Positions 16,247 through 25,460 of a stretch of DNA of 64,000 bases are shown in pieces. Origin of the DNA: Rhabdobacter roseus. Its GTDB lineage: Bacteria > Bacteroidota > Bacteroidia > Cytophagales > Spirosomataceae. A program made the translations under genes and the position numbers. How positions within the stretch are numbered: the stretch's first letter is position 1; each line of letters begins with the position of its first letter. The stretch covers positions 186,001 through 250,000 of the forward strand of contig NZ_JACHGF010000008.1 of the NCBI RefSeq assembly GCF_014202275.1, given 5' to 3'. The notes below the pieces were generated by a model. It was not told the DNA's origin and did no database searches. It worked only from the letters and a program-made list of their open reading frames with translations.

Positions 16247-18781
16247 ATGCGTTTGCCTTACCTACTGCCCCGTATCGTTTCCGTTCTGCTGCTGCTGGCG
16301 CTCGGCCTGCCCGTATTTGCCCAGCCCGTGGATTCGCCTTTGAAGGGTAAAAATTTTAATAATATTACGCTGGAGGCGTCGCTCAAACCCTTTCGTAAAA
16401 ATGACAGGGCGTACATCCGGGAGGTAGCCACGGAGCTGTTTACGCAGTGGCATTCGCTGCTGCGCCATACCGATACGGTATCCGTCATGCTCTGGACCAG
16501 CGATGGCTCCGAAATCCTGGACTACAAAGGTACCTTGGAGCAGCCGCTGGAGTGGGCCCGGTACCTCGGCAACCCCAATACCAACCACGAGGTAGGCTCG
16601 GGACCGGAGGAGCTCTCGATCCACGAGCGCGCGTACTTGTACCTGGAAAATCCGCCGGTGTTCAACTACGGCGATCTGAAATTTATTGTACAGGCCCTAA
16701 AAGAGGCTGGGCGTAAAGTAACGGGCAAGCCTATTCTGGTGGGCGCTACCTTTGATCCGGGGCCGGAATTTGCCAAGTCGGAGTTTAAGTACAAAAAACA
16801 CCCTGAGATCCTGGGCGGCAACGCCATGGGCCACAAAACCTTCGTGAGCTGCTACTCGGTACTGAAAGCCGACCAAGAAGCCTACGCGGGTTTTCCGGGC
16901 GGCATTCCGGCCAACACCCCCTTTGGTACCTTCTTCGGGCGGCAGAGCCAGCATTTCCTGACCGACCTGGGCTTCGACTACATCTGGTTCAGCAACGGCT
17001 TTGGCTTTGGGGCTGAGGGCTGGTCGGCGACGGGCGCTATTTTTACGGGCAAGAATTTTGAACAAGAAAAACTCGACGACGCCACGGCCAAGATCGGGGC
17101 GTTCTGGCGGCTTTTTCGGCAGGAATGCCCCGATTTCCAGATCCAGACGCGGGGTACCAACCTGTCGGTCGGGGCAGACCTGGCCCGCGACGCCGTGGAC
17201 CTGAAGAACATCTACCGGGGCAACTTCAACATGCTGCCGCCACCCAACTCACCCTGGGCGGCGCTCGACGGCGACTTTGGCCTGGAAATGGTGGGTTATA
17301 TGTCGCGCGTGGCCGAGCTGCCCGACAACCGCTTTCCGTTTCGGTACTACACCCACGACCCCTGGTGGCTCAACAGCCCCTGGCTCGACCGCTACGGCCG
17401 CGAACCGCACGACATCTACCTGCCGATGGCGGTTAGTAGAATCGACGCCCAGGGGAACATCGGGGTACCTACACACCTGAACTTCCTGACCGTCGACGAT
17501 TCGTACGGCAACATGCCCACCCAGGTACCCGACGAAGTGACGCCCCACATCCTGAAAGCCCGCTACGACCTGCCCACCGCGCCGGGGCCGCTGGTGTGGG
17601 TGTACCCCTTCGACGAGTACCACGCCTGGGCGCACGAGCACAAAGACCGCCTGCCCGAGATCTACTACGGCGACTGGTTTGTGCGGCAGGCGATCAACAG
17701 CGGTTTGCCATTGAATACGGTTATTTCTACGACCTCTTTCCAAACCGTTTTTGCGCAAAAACCCGAATTATTCAAAGAGTCGGTGCTGATGACGATTGCG
17801 CCCGAGGCGGAGTCGGCGCTGGAGAAAGCGCTGATGACCTTTGTGGAAAAAGGCGGTAAGCTCATCGTGTTCGGTCCGGTGGATCATTCCAGCGAAGCGT
17901 TCATGCAATTTCTGAATCTACAAAATAGCGCTCCACTCGAAGGCGATTTTAAGATTAAAACCAACTACCTGCCCGATGTACTCGAGCAAGCGTACCCAAC
18001 CGTGCTGACGCACCGCGCGCTTTTCAACGGCGGCGGTCTGCGTACTACCCTCCAGAACCGCCGGGACCCGGCCACGAAGCTACTCGTGCAGCTGGAGCAG
18101 AAGGGTACCTTGCGCGACGCCGCCTGGGTGCGAAGCCAGCCGCAGTGGAACGGCGGCAAAGTAGTGTACCTGCGCGGTACCAACTCCAGCAGCTTCACGG
18201 GCGGTCGCCTGCTCACGCCCGACGACCCCACCAAGGTCTTTATAGGACCGCTGTACCTTCGCTACGTGTTGCAGGAGTTTGGAATCCATATCGCCGTAGA
18301 CAAGCAAGATCCGAGCGTCAAAAATCCGGTACTGACGGTGGCGCGCTCCCACAATGCCTTTGTTTTTTCGGGCTACCAACCTAACAGTACCGTGAAGCTG
18401 CGCTTTCGGATGCCGCCGGGCGCGCCGCTGCTGCTCGGGCTGGAAACGCGCCTCGACCGCGGGCACTCGTCCTACGTACTGCCCACCGCCTGGAACCGTG
18501 AGTGCCGCGTCTTCGTGGAGCAAAACGACGGCATGGTGTCGTTCAAGGAGCTGCATTCGGGGCAGAAGGGCATCACCAAGCGCTATCAGGTCTCCGGTCT
18601 CAAAAACGCCACCGTGCGCATCTACGCCGAAGACCACGTGACGGCCGAGACGTTTCATGCCTACGTCAACGCGGGCTACCCCTGGAAAACCGGCCAGGTA
18701 CCTTTCAAGCCGGGCGACGAAAAGCTGGGCAAGCACTTCGTGGTCGAGAACGTAACGGGCACCCTGGTGGTGTCGTGGTAG
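16247..18781 (+). CDS. Large secreted protein of the PUL, family not recognised
   Basis: An 844-residue exported protein: signal peptide at residues 1-25 (LPVFAQ) after ATG 16247; a reading 60 bp longer adds no leader and is rejected. No family is recognised with confidence. Visible features suggest a sugar-active enzyme: an N-terminal half rich in Trp, Tyr and acidic residues (MLWTSDGSEI, VGATFDPGPEFAKSEF, FDYIWFSNGFGFG, RYYTHDPWWLNSPWLDRYGR), as in TIM-barrel hydrolases, then a glutamine-amidotransferase-like segment (LMTFVEKGGKLIVFGPVDHSSEAF, about 530-570), then a beta-rich C-terminus. A GATase-like middle domain followed by beta strands recalls GH42-type architecture, so it may be a divergent hydrolase. 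Its place between SusD and two GH106-type enzymes supports a role in glycan breakdown. Function is inference. Confidence 0.6.
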   Translation: MRLPYLLPRIVSVLLLLALGLPVFAQPVDSPLKGKNFNNITLEASLKPFRKNDRAYIREVATELFTQWHSLLRHTDTVSVMLWTSDGSEILDYKGTLEQPLEWARYLGNPNTNHEVGSGPEELSIHERAYLYLENPPVFNYGDLKFIVQALKEAGRKVTGKPILVGATFDPGPEFAKSEFKYKKHPEILGGNAMGHKTFVSCYSVLKADQEAYAGFPGGIPANTPFGTFFGRQSQHFLTDLGFDYIWFSNGFGFGAEGWSATGAIFTGKNFEQEKLDDATAKIGAFWRLFRQECPDFQIQTRGTNLSVGADLARDAVDLKNIYRGNFNMLPPPNSPWAALDGDFGLEMVGYMSRVAELPDNRFPFRYYTHDPWWLNSPWLDRYGREPHDIYLPMAVSRIDAQGNIGVPTHLNFLTVDDSYGNMPTQVPDEVTPHILKARYDLPTAPGPLVWVYPFDEYHAWAHEHKDRLPEIYYGDWFVRQAINSGLPLNTVISTTSFQTVFAQKPELFKESVLMTIAPEAESALEKALMTFVEKGGKLIVFGPVDHSSEAFMQFLNLQNSAPLEGDFKIKTNYLPDVLEQAYPTVLTHRALFNGGGLRTTLQNRRDPATKLLVQLEQKGTLRDAAWVRSQPQWNGGKVVYLRGTNSSSFTGGRLLTPDDPTKVFIGPLYLRYVLQEFGIHIAVDKQDPSVKNPVLTVARSHNAFVFSGYQPNSTVKLRFRMPPGAPLLLGLETRLDRGHSSYVLPTAWNRECRVFVEQNDGMVSFKELHSGQKGITKRYQVSGLKNATVRIYAEDHVTAETFHAYVNAGYPWKTGQVPFKPGDEKLGKHFVVENVTGTLVVSW

Positions 18782-18837
18782 GTACTTTCAAAGTACCCCT
18801 TGAAACCCAAGTACCTTTTTCCTAAACCCTGAAACTC

Positions 18838-21795
18838 ATGAAAGTACCTTTTGCTAAAATAGGTCTGAGCGCGCTGCTGCTGGGAGGTTGGCTGGCCTCC
18901 TGTACCCAAACGGCTCCTACCGACGGTACCCACAGCCTGAAAACGCTCCAGGAGGGCTTCCAAAACCCCACGGGAACGGCCCGCGCCAAGGTGTATTGGT
19001 GGTGGCTCAATGGCTTTACCGACTCCACCCGGATCGTCGAAGAGCTGCGGGCCATCAAGGAAGCCGGGCTGGGCGGGGTAGATATTTTCGAGATCGGCTT
19101 CCGGCCCGACGGCGTGGTACCGGCCGGTCCGGCTTTTATGGGCGACTCGTCGCTGAACCATATCGTACTGGCCATCAACGAAGCCACGCGGCTGGGCCTG
19201 GAGGTAGGGCTGAACCTGGCCAGTAGCTGGAACGCGGGCGGAAGCTGGATCAGCGCGGAGCATTCGTCCAAGTCTTTGTACGTAGCCAAAACCCGCGTGA
19301 AAGGCGGAAGCAATGCCACGATCCAGGTACCTTTTCCCGAGGTACCTAAAGTGGATGACAAAGGCAAAGCCAGGCTGGTGGAATGGGCCGCGGACGGCAA
19401 GCCCGTGTACCGGCAGGAGATTGCCGTGCTGGCCGTGCCGGTAGGCGGGGGTACTTTTCTGGACACCACCCGGATCATCGACGTATCCAGGTACCTCGAC
19501 GCCACGCGCGACGAACTCCGCTGGCAAGTACCCGCGGGCGCGTGGGAGATTCAGCGGTACGTGTGCTCCAGCTCGGGCGAGCAGCTCAAACTACCCAGTC
19601 CCAACTCGGTGGGGCCCATCATCGACCATTTCGATTCTTCCGCCACGCGGGCGCACTTCATGCACTTCATCAACCGCCTCCAGCCCCGGCTGGGCGATTT
19701 CCGCAAAACCGCCCTGAAAAACTTCTACCTGGCGAGCTTCGAGGCCACAGGTACCATCTGGACGCCCACGCTGGAGGCGGAGTTCCGGAAAATCAACGGC
19801 TACGACGTACATAAATTCCTGCCGTACCTTTTTGACCAAACCGCTTTTGAACCGGCGGTGGCGGCCCAGTTCAAGCGCGACTTTGACCTCACCATTTCGG
19901 AGCTCATGATCAATAATCATTACCGAAAAGGCAAAGAAATTGCCAATAGCTACGGGCTCAATCTGATTTCGGAGTCGGGCGGACCGGGGCCGCCGCTGCA
20001 CAACGTACCCGTGGAGGCCATCAAAGCCCTGGGCGCGCTGGATGTACCCCGGGGAGAGTTTTGGATCAACCATGCACGTTACGACAACACCCCCGATAGC
20101 ATTGATTTGTTAATGTTGGTAAAAGAAATTGCGGCGGCCTCGCATACCTACCAGCGCAAGATCACCGAGCTGGAGGCCTTCACGAGTTTTCAGAACTGGT
20201 GGGAAGGCCCCGGCGACATGAAGCCCATCGGCGACCGCGCCTTTTGCGAAGGCATGAACCGGCCCGTCATCCACGGTTTTACGCACAATCCGCCGGGGAT
20301 GGGCTCGCCGGGGATTGTGTACTACGCGGGTACCCACTACAACGACAAAACCACCTGGTGGCCCAAAGTCAAGCCCTTCAACGACTACCTGGCGCGGGTG
20401 TCGTACGTACTTCAGGAAACCGACTTCGTAGCCGACGTACTCTACTACTACGGCGAGCAGGTACCTAATTTTGGTACGCCCAAAAATACCCGCTTCACGG
20501 CGGGCGCGGGCTACGACTACGAACTGATCAACACCGAGATCCTGCTGCGGGACCTTCGCGTGAAGGACGGCCTACTGACGCTGCCCTACGGAGCGCAGTT
20601 TAAGGTACTGGCGCTGGGGGAAATCACGGGAAAAAATCCCGCACTCCTGAAAAAGCTCGAAGAACTGGCGCGGGCCGGGGCCATCATAACCGGTGCCAAG
20701 CCCACGGCCCTGCCAGGTACCAGCCAGGCGCTGGCCGATGCGCTCTGGCAGCCGGGAGGTACTTTTACCAAAGAGCAAATAAAGCAGGGAAAAATCTTCA
20801 GCGCGCCCGTGCCGCAGATCCTGGCCGCGCTGGGAAGTACCCCCGACTTCGACTACCCCGACAAGCAGTCGGAGCGCCTGGACTACCAGCGCCACAGTCA
20901 GCCCGTGCTGGACTACATTCACCACCGTAGCGGAGCATTGGACTTTTACTTTGTCCGTAATACGCGGCCGGACTGGGTGTCGCGGCTGTGCTCGTTTCGG
21001 CAGGTGGGCAAGGTACCTCAGCTCTGGGACCCCGTGACGGGCCAGATCCTGACGATCCCGATTTTTCAGACGCAAGGTACCCACACGCAGGTACCCCTTA
21101 CGCTGCCGCCCTACGGCTCGTACTTTGTGGTGTTTACCAACGAGGCCCAGCCGAAGGTACCTTACAGCGCGGTGGCGGGCCAGCCGCATCCACCACGGCT
21201 GCGCTATACGCCCGCCGGGGTGGAGTTTCTGGAGCAAGGTACTTTTGCCCTATACCAAAACGGACAAGCCAGGAGCGTACAAAGTACCCCGCGCGCGCAG
21301 CTGCTGGAAGGTACCTGGCAGGTGTCGTTTGATCCAGCCTGGGGTGGGCCCGAAACGACCGATTTCCCTAAACTGATCTCCTGGACTACCTCCGCCGACG
21401 AGCGCATTCGCCACTACTCGGGCGCAGCTACCTACCGCCAGACGTTCAGCTACCCGGTACCTCCGGCTAAAAATGAGCGCGTGTACCTGGACCTGGGCGA
21501 GGTAGAAAAAGTAGCCGAAGTGTGGCTCAATGACCAGCCGCTCGGTATCAGCTGGACCCGCCCGCACCGCTTCGACCTCACGCCGTACCTGCGCCCCGGC
21601 GAGAATAGCCTGCGCGTGGAGGTGATCAACACCTGGGCCAACCGCATCATCGGCGACCTTACAAGTACCCAAAAGTACACCAACACCAACGTCAAAGAGC
21701 GGGGCTCCCGGGAGCTGCTCTGGACCGAAACGCCCCTTATCCGGTCGGGGCTGTTGGGGCCCGTGACGCTACAAACCATTCAGCCAGTCCAATGA
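18838..21795 (+). CDS. GH106-type alpha-L-rhamnosidase lipoprotein, copy A
   Basis: A 985-residue exported lipoprotein (lipobox LASC, Cys22). The catalytic part begins FQNPTGTARAKVYWWWLNG and continues IKEAGLGGVDIFEIG...LGLEVGLNLASSWNAGGSWI, the N-terminal TIM-barrel signature of GH106-like enzymes; a second conserved stretch, HNPPGMGSPGIVYYAGTHYND, lies near residue 480. The C-terminus (about 840-960) is a beta-sandwich of the GH2/GH106 sugar-binding kind (YLDLGEVEKVAEVWLNDQPLGISWTRPHRFDLT). GH106 enzymes remove L-rhamnose from rhamnogalacturonan or related glycans; exact linkage is not readable. Its TGA overlaps the ATG of the next gene (ATGA at 21792-21795), a tight coupling with a paralogue sharing most of its blocks. 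The gene is rich in GTAC motifs. Confidence 0.85.
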   Translation: MKVPFAKIGLSALLLGGWLASCTQTAPTDGTHSLKTLQEGFQNPTGTARAKVYWWWLNGFTDSTRIVEELRAIKEAGLGGVDIFEIGFRPDGVVPAGPAFMGDSSLNHIVLAINEATRLGLEVGLNLASSWNAGGSWISAEHSSKSLYVAKTRVKGGSNATIQVPFPEVPKVDDKGKARLVEWAADGKPVYRQEIAVLAVPVGGGTFLDTTRIIDVSRYLDATRDELRWQVPAGAWEIQRYVCSSSGEQLKLPSPNSVGPIIDHFDSSATRAHFMHFINRLQPRLGDFRKTALKNFYLASFEATGTIWTPTLEAEFRKINGYDVHKFLPYLFDQTAFEPAVAAQFKRDFDLTISELMINNHYRKGKEIANSYGLNLISESGGPGPPLHNVPVEAIKALGALDVPRGEFWINHARYDNTPDSIDLLMLVKEIAAASHTYQRKITELEAFTSFQNWWEGPGDMKPIGDRAFCEGMNRPVIHGFTHNPPGMGSPGIVYYAGTHYNDKTTWWPKVKPFNDYLARVSYVLQETDFVADVLYYYGEQVPNFGTPKNTRFTAGAGYDYELINTEILLRDLRVKDGLLTLPYGAQFKVLALGEITGKNPALLKKLEELARAGAIITGAKPTALPGTSQALADALWQPGGTFTKEQIKQGKIFSAPVPQILAALGSTPDFDYPDKQSERLDYQRHSQPVLDYIHHRSGALDFYFVRNTRPDWVSRLCSFRQVGKVPQLWDPVTGQILTIPIFQTQGTHTQVPLTLPPYGSYFVVFTNEAQPKVPYSAVAGQPHPPRLRYTPAGVEFLEQGTFALYQNGQARSVQSTPRAQLLEGTWQVSFDPAWGGPETTDFPKLISWTTSADERIRHYSGAATYRQTFSYPVPPAKNERVYLDLGEVEKVAEVWLNDQPLGISWTRPHRFDLTPYLRPGENSLRVEVINTWANRIIGDLTSTQKYTNTNVKERGSRELLWTETPLIRSGLLGPVTLQTIQPVQ

Positions 21796-24605
21796 GTTTA
21801 TTCCTGAAAAAAAAGATCTTTTCCTGCGCGTATGTACTGGCCCTGGCCGGACTGGTAGTCGCCTCGTGCAGTCGTACGTCGACCGAGAAAAAGGCTTCGT
21901 TGGCGGAGCTGAAGAAAGGTTTCCTGAACCCCACGGGCACGGCTCGCGCCAAGGTATACTGGTGGTGGCTCAATGGCTACACCGACACCCTGCGGCTCCG
22001 CGAAGAGCTGCATGCCATCAAGGAGGCCGGGCTGGGGGGCGTGGATCTGTTCGAGATTGGCCTGCCGCCCGCCAGCGACCCCAATCAGCTCATTCCGGCC
22101 GGGCCCGCCTTCATGAGCGACTCGTCGCTGCGGGCCATTGCGTTTGCGCTCCGGGAGGCCAAAAAGCTGGATCTGGAGGTGGGTTTCAACCTGGCTAGTA
22201 GCTGGAACGCCGGAGGTAGCTGGGTGGAGCCTAAGCACGCCGCCAAAACGCTGTACTTCTCCAAAACGACCCTGACGCCGACTGTCCAAGGTACCTTGTC
22301 GCTGCCGTTCCCGACCATCCCGCCCGACCGCCAGGGGCGTCCGCGGGCCATTGTATACGGGCCTGACGGCAAGCCTGCTTACTACGAAGAAGTGGCCGTG
22401 ATCGCCGTACCGGCCGGTGCCCGAAACCTGGCCGATACCAGTGGCATTCAAAATATCTCAAACTACTTTAATCCTAAAACCGAAACGCTTTCGTGGCAAG
22501 CTCCGGCGGGGACTTGGGATATTTACCGCTACGTGTGCTCCAACTCGGGCGAGCAATTGCTGCGCCCGTCGCCGCGGTCGGCCGGGCCCATCCTGGACCA
22601 CTTCGATTCGTCGGCTACGCGCATGCATGTCACGTACTTCCTGGACCGGCTCCAGCCGCTCGTGGGGGATTTTAAAACAAGCGCCCTGAAGTACCTCTAC
22701 CTGGCCAGCTACGAGGCCAAGGACTTTGCCTGGACGCCCACCCTGCCCGCCAAGTTCCGGGAGCTGCACGGCTACGACATCTACAAGTACCTTCCGGCCG
22801 TGTACGATCAGGAAGTGTTCAGCACCCCCACCACCGAGCGCTTTAACTACGATTTTGCCAAAACCTACTCCGAGCTGATGATTCAGAATCATTACCGCAA
22901 AGCCAAGGAAATCTGCAACCAGCACGGCTTGCAGATCATCTCGGAGTCGGGCGGGCCGGGCCACATGCACCACATCCCGGTCGAGACGCTGAAGGCGCTG
23001 GGCTCCCTGGATGTACCCCGGGGTGAGTTTTGGTACAAACGCCCCTACTACGACAAAGACAGCGTGGATATGGTGTGGCTCGTGAAGGAAATCGCCGCCG
23101 CCTCGCACATTTATAAGCGGGGGATTGTGGAGGAGGAAGCTTTTACCAGCTACTGGGACTGGCAGGAAGCCCCCGCCGACCTGAAGGTTTTTGCCGACCG
23201 CGCCTTTTGCGAAGGCATGAACCGCCTCGTGATCCACGGCTTCACTCACAACCCCAGGGAGATGGGCTTTCCGGGGATTGCCTACTTTGCGGGCACCCAC
23301 TACAACGACCGCCGCGTGTGGTGGCCGCAGGTGAAGCCCTTCAACGACTACCTGGCGCGTATTTCGTACCTTTTGCAGCAGGCGCAGTTTCAGGCCGACG
23401 TGCTATACTACTACGGCGACGACATCCCGAACCTGGTGCCGCCCAAAAACACGCGCTTCAAGGTAGGCGACGGCTACGATTACGAGATTGTCAATACGGA
23501 AATCCTGCTTCGTGACCTTACCGTCGAAAATGGCGAATGGGTACTGCCGGGCGTGGGGCGCTACCAGGTACTTAGCCTGGGCAAAGGCCACCGCGCCAAC
23601 CCGCAGGCTGCCGCCAAAATCAAAGCCTTGCAGGCCAAAGGGGGCATCGTGGCGGGCGATGACATCCGGGCTTCGCTGAGTGTACCGCCTGATTTTAGTT
23701 ACCAGGATGCCGACAAGGGTACTTTGGACTACATTCACTACGCCACCCACGAGGCCGATTTCTACCTCGTCCGCAACACGACCGACGCCTGGGTGTCGCG
23801 GGAGGTAGGCTTCCGGCAGGTCGGTAAAGTACCTGAGCTCTGGGACCCCACGTCGGGCCAGGTGGTACCTGTTTCTATTTTTGACCAACGCGAAAAACAC
23901 ATCCAGGTACCCCTGACGTTGGCTCCCTTTGAGGCGTACTTCGTGGTGTTTAGTAAACAAAAAGTACCCGCGCACTACACGGCCGTTGGGGGCGCGGGTG
24001 CGCATCCGCCGTTGCTGCGCTATACGCCGGAGGGGGTTCAGTTTTTGGAAAAAGGGGTAGTTACACTTAAAAAAGGAAACCAGGAAGAAAGCCTGGAAAG
24101 TACCCCCACCGTACAACCGCTGGAAGGTACCTGGAGCCTGCGCTTCCCGGCTGACTCCGTGGCCGCCACGACGCTGCAATCCTGGACCGACTTCGACGCG
24201 CCGGACATCAAGTACTTTGCGGGCACAGGTACCTACCAGAAAACGTTTGACGGGAAAAGTACCCCGCCGGGCCAACGTACCTACCTGGATCTGGGCGACG
24301 TAGCCGAGGTCGCTACGCTGTGGCTAAACGGCCAGCGGGTAGGTACCTCCTGGGCGCCGCCGCACCGCTTCGACGTCACGGCGCTGCTTCGGGAGGGCAC
24401 CAACCAGCTTCGGGTGGAGGTGGCCAATACGGAGTCGAACCGCCTCACCGGCGACGCCCTCACCGGCACGCAATTCACCAAAACCAACATCGTGAAAGCC
24501 AACAAAAACCTGACGCCCTGGGGCGAAGTACCCCTGAAGAAATCGGGACTGCTGGGGCCGGTGACGTTGCAGGGGGTTAAAACGTTTTCGCCGCGGGCTG
24601 AATAG
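21792..24605 (+). CDS. GH106-type alpha-L-rhamnosidase lipoprotein, copy B
   Basis: A 937-residue lipoprotein (lipobox VVASC, Cys26), paralogue of the preceding gene and similar along the whole length: FLNPTGTARAKVYWWWLNGYTDTLRLREELHAIKEAGLGGVDLFEIG, LGSLDVPRGEFW, HNPREMGFPGIAYFAGTHYND, and the C-terminal YLDLGDVAEVATLWLNGQRVGTSWAPPHRFDVTALL. Differences within the barrel suggest it attacks a different rhamnosyl linkage in the same polymer (inference). The last 11 residues (GVKTFSPRAE region) differ from what is expected: a second copy of the gene end, with a different tail, lies at 25374-25460 beyond the toxin-antitoxin genes. The present C-terminus was probably created by that insertion. 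The catalytic and sandwich domains are complete, so activity is expected to remain. Confidence 0.85.
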   Translation: MSLFLKKKIFSCAYVLALAGLVVASCSRTSTEKKASLAELKKGFLNPTGTARAKVYWWWLNGYTDTLRLREELHAIKEAGLGGVDLFEIGLPPASDPNQLIPAGPAFMSDSSLRAIAFALREAKKLDLEVGFNLASSWNAGGSWVEPKHAAKTLYFSKTTLTPTVQGTLSLPFPTIPPDRQGRPRAIVYGPDGKPAYYEEVAVIAVPAGARNLADTSGIQNISNYFNPKTETLSWQAPAGTWDIYRYVCSNSGEQLLRPSPRSAGPILDHFDSSATRMHVTYFLDRLQPLVGDFKTSALKYLYLASYEAKDFAWTPTLPAKFRELHGYDIYKYLPAVYDQEVFSTPTTERFNYDFAKTYSELMIQNHYRKAKEICNQHGLQIISESGGPGHMHHIPVETLKALGSLDVPRGEFWYKRPYYDKDSVDMVWLVKEIAAASHIYKRGIVEEEAFTSYWDWQEAPADLKVFADRAFCEGMNRLVIHGFTHNPREMGFPGIAYFAGTHYNDRRVWWPQVKPFNDYLARISYLLQQAQFQADVLYYYGDDIPNLVPPKNTRFKVGDGYDYEIVNTEILLRDLTVENGEWVLPGVGRYQVLSLGKGHRANPQAAAKIKALQAKGGIVAGDDIRASLSVPPDFSYQDADKGTLDYIHYATHEADFYLVRNTTDAWVSREVGFRQVGKVPELWDPTSGQVVPVSIFDQREKHIQVPLTLAPFEAYFVVFSKQKVPAHYTAVGGAGAHPPLLRYTPEGVQFLEKGVVTLKKGNQEESLESTPTVQPLEGTWSLRFPADSVAATTLQSWTDFDAPDIKYFAGTGTYQKTFDGKSTPPGQRTYLDLGDVAEVATLWLNGQRVGTSWAPPHRFDVTALLREGTNQLRVEVANTESNRLTGDALTGTQFTKTNIVKANKNLTPWGEVPLKKSGLLGPVTLQGVKTFSPRAE
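24510..24571 (+). repeat. 62-bp direct repeat, left copy
   Basis: This segment at the end of GH106 copy B matches 25374-25435 at 61 of 62 positions (A at 24548, G at 25412). It brackets the PIN toxin-antitoxin genes. See the right copy and the pseudogene fragment. Confidence 0.95.
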
Positions 24606-24637
24606 GGTTGATGCTCGGTATTAGAAAAGGGATGTAT

Positions 24638-25051
24638 CTATGAAGGGAAGAGCAGATCTATAAATGCCTGCAATCTCAGGATTTGGATACCTCTGTAAGG
24701 GCTGAGGGCTAATAGGTCGTTTTTGTTGCCGGTGATCAAGTATTGAGCCTGGGCATCGATGGCTAGAGATAATAAATAGTTGTCGTTTGGATCGGGACTA
24801 TCCGTGACCACAGTCGTTGGAACAATGATGGTCATACGTGCTTTGAGTACATCCAGAAAAATGGCAATGTCCGTTGGTGTGACGTACTTTCTGAATTTCT
24901 CCCGGTAGGCTACTTCGCTTAGTTCTGTAAGTAGTGTTTGATCGGCAAATAGTTCAATATCAGGATGATCTAACACCAGTTTTAGTTTGTCCCGGTGTTT
25001 TTTACCAATCAAGGCACTGATAAAATCGTTGGTATCAACTACAATTTTCAT
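24638..25051 (-). CDS. PIN-domain toxin (COG1569-type)
   Basis: A 137-residue protein covering a complete PIN domain. MKIVVDTNDFISALIG supplies the first metal-binding aspartate (D6), LLTELSEVAYR the conserved Glu, and the later DSPDPNDNYLLSLAIDAQAQYLITGNKNDLLAL the two remaining acidic positions. PIN toxins are Mg2+-dependent ribonucleases that stop translation unless held by the partner. The antitoxin gene lies 14 bp upstream on the same strand. Base composition is AT-richer than the flanking enzymes, no GGTAC/GTACC motif is present, and the pair is oriented against the surrounding operon: signs of an acquired cassette. Confidence 0.88.
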   Translation of the reverse strand: MKIVVDTNDFISALIGKKHRDKLKLVLDHPDIELFADQTLLTELSEVAYREKFRKYVTPTDIAIFLDVLKARMTIIVPTTVVTDSPDPNDNYLLSLAIDAQAQYLITGNKNDLLALSPYRGIQILRLQAFIDLLFPS

Positions 25052-25065
25052 GCAGTATCTACTAG

Positions 25066-25296
25066 TTATTGATTTTGTTTTTCGCGCCGGTAAGCCTTTA
25101 TTTCTGCCATGATTTCCTCCTCCGTGATTTCGGGCTCGGAATGGGGTAGTTGGCTATCCATTTTGTCCCACAAGTCGCGCCAGGTGGGCGGATTGGCTTT
25201 AAGGGAAATGATTCCCAGATCAATTAAGTCGTCAATAAGCTTTTTAGCTTTTGGGTCTTTGATCTCGATGGTGAGTATTTCCATGGGTAATTGCAT
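25066..25296 (-). CDS. Antitoxin of the PIN toxin pair
   Basis: A 76-residue acidic protein with a short beta-like start (MEILTIEIKDPKAKKLIDDLIDLGII) and a C-terminal charged helix (EITEEEIMAEIKAYRREKQNQ), the shape of small Bacteroidota antitoxins whose tail wraps the toxin. ATG 25296 is used; ATG 25284 and a TTG at 25311 are alternatives. It precedes the toxin by 14 bp and probably represses the pair's own promoter. The family was not recognised by name. Confidence 0.7.
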   Translation of the reverse strand: MQLPMEILTIEIKDPKAKKLIDDLIDLGIISLKANPPTWRDLWDKMDSQLPHSEPEITEEEIMAEIKAYRREKQNQ

Positions 25297-25373
25297 TTTT
25301 GTTTTTATCAAAGTTAACGATTAATTCTGTCAAAATGATTTGTCGTACCTATCTACCATCAGGGCTACTATCG

Positions 25374-25460
25374 CTGACGCCCTGGGGCGAAGTACCCCTG
25401 AAGAAATCGGGGCTGCTGGGGCCGGTGACGTTGCAAACTATTTCCCTACATCAACCATGA
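25374..25460 (+). pseudogene. Remnant: original 3' end of a GH106 gene
   Basis: The first 62 bp repeat 24510-24571 and read in the GH106 frame as LTPWGEVPLKKSGLLGPVTL, then continue QTISLHQP and stop at TGA 25458-25460. That stop overlaps the ATG of the SGNH gene as ATGA, exactly as copy A overlaps copy B. It is therefore most simply the original end of copy B, separated from its body by the toxin-antitoxin insertion and the 62-bp duplication. The ending LGPVTLQTI also matches the end of copy A. Confidence 0.85.
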
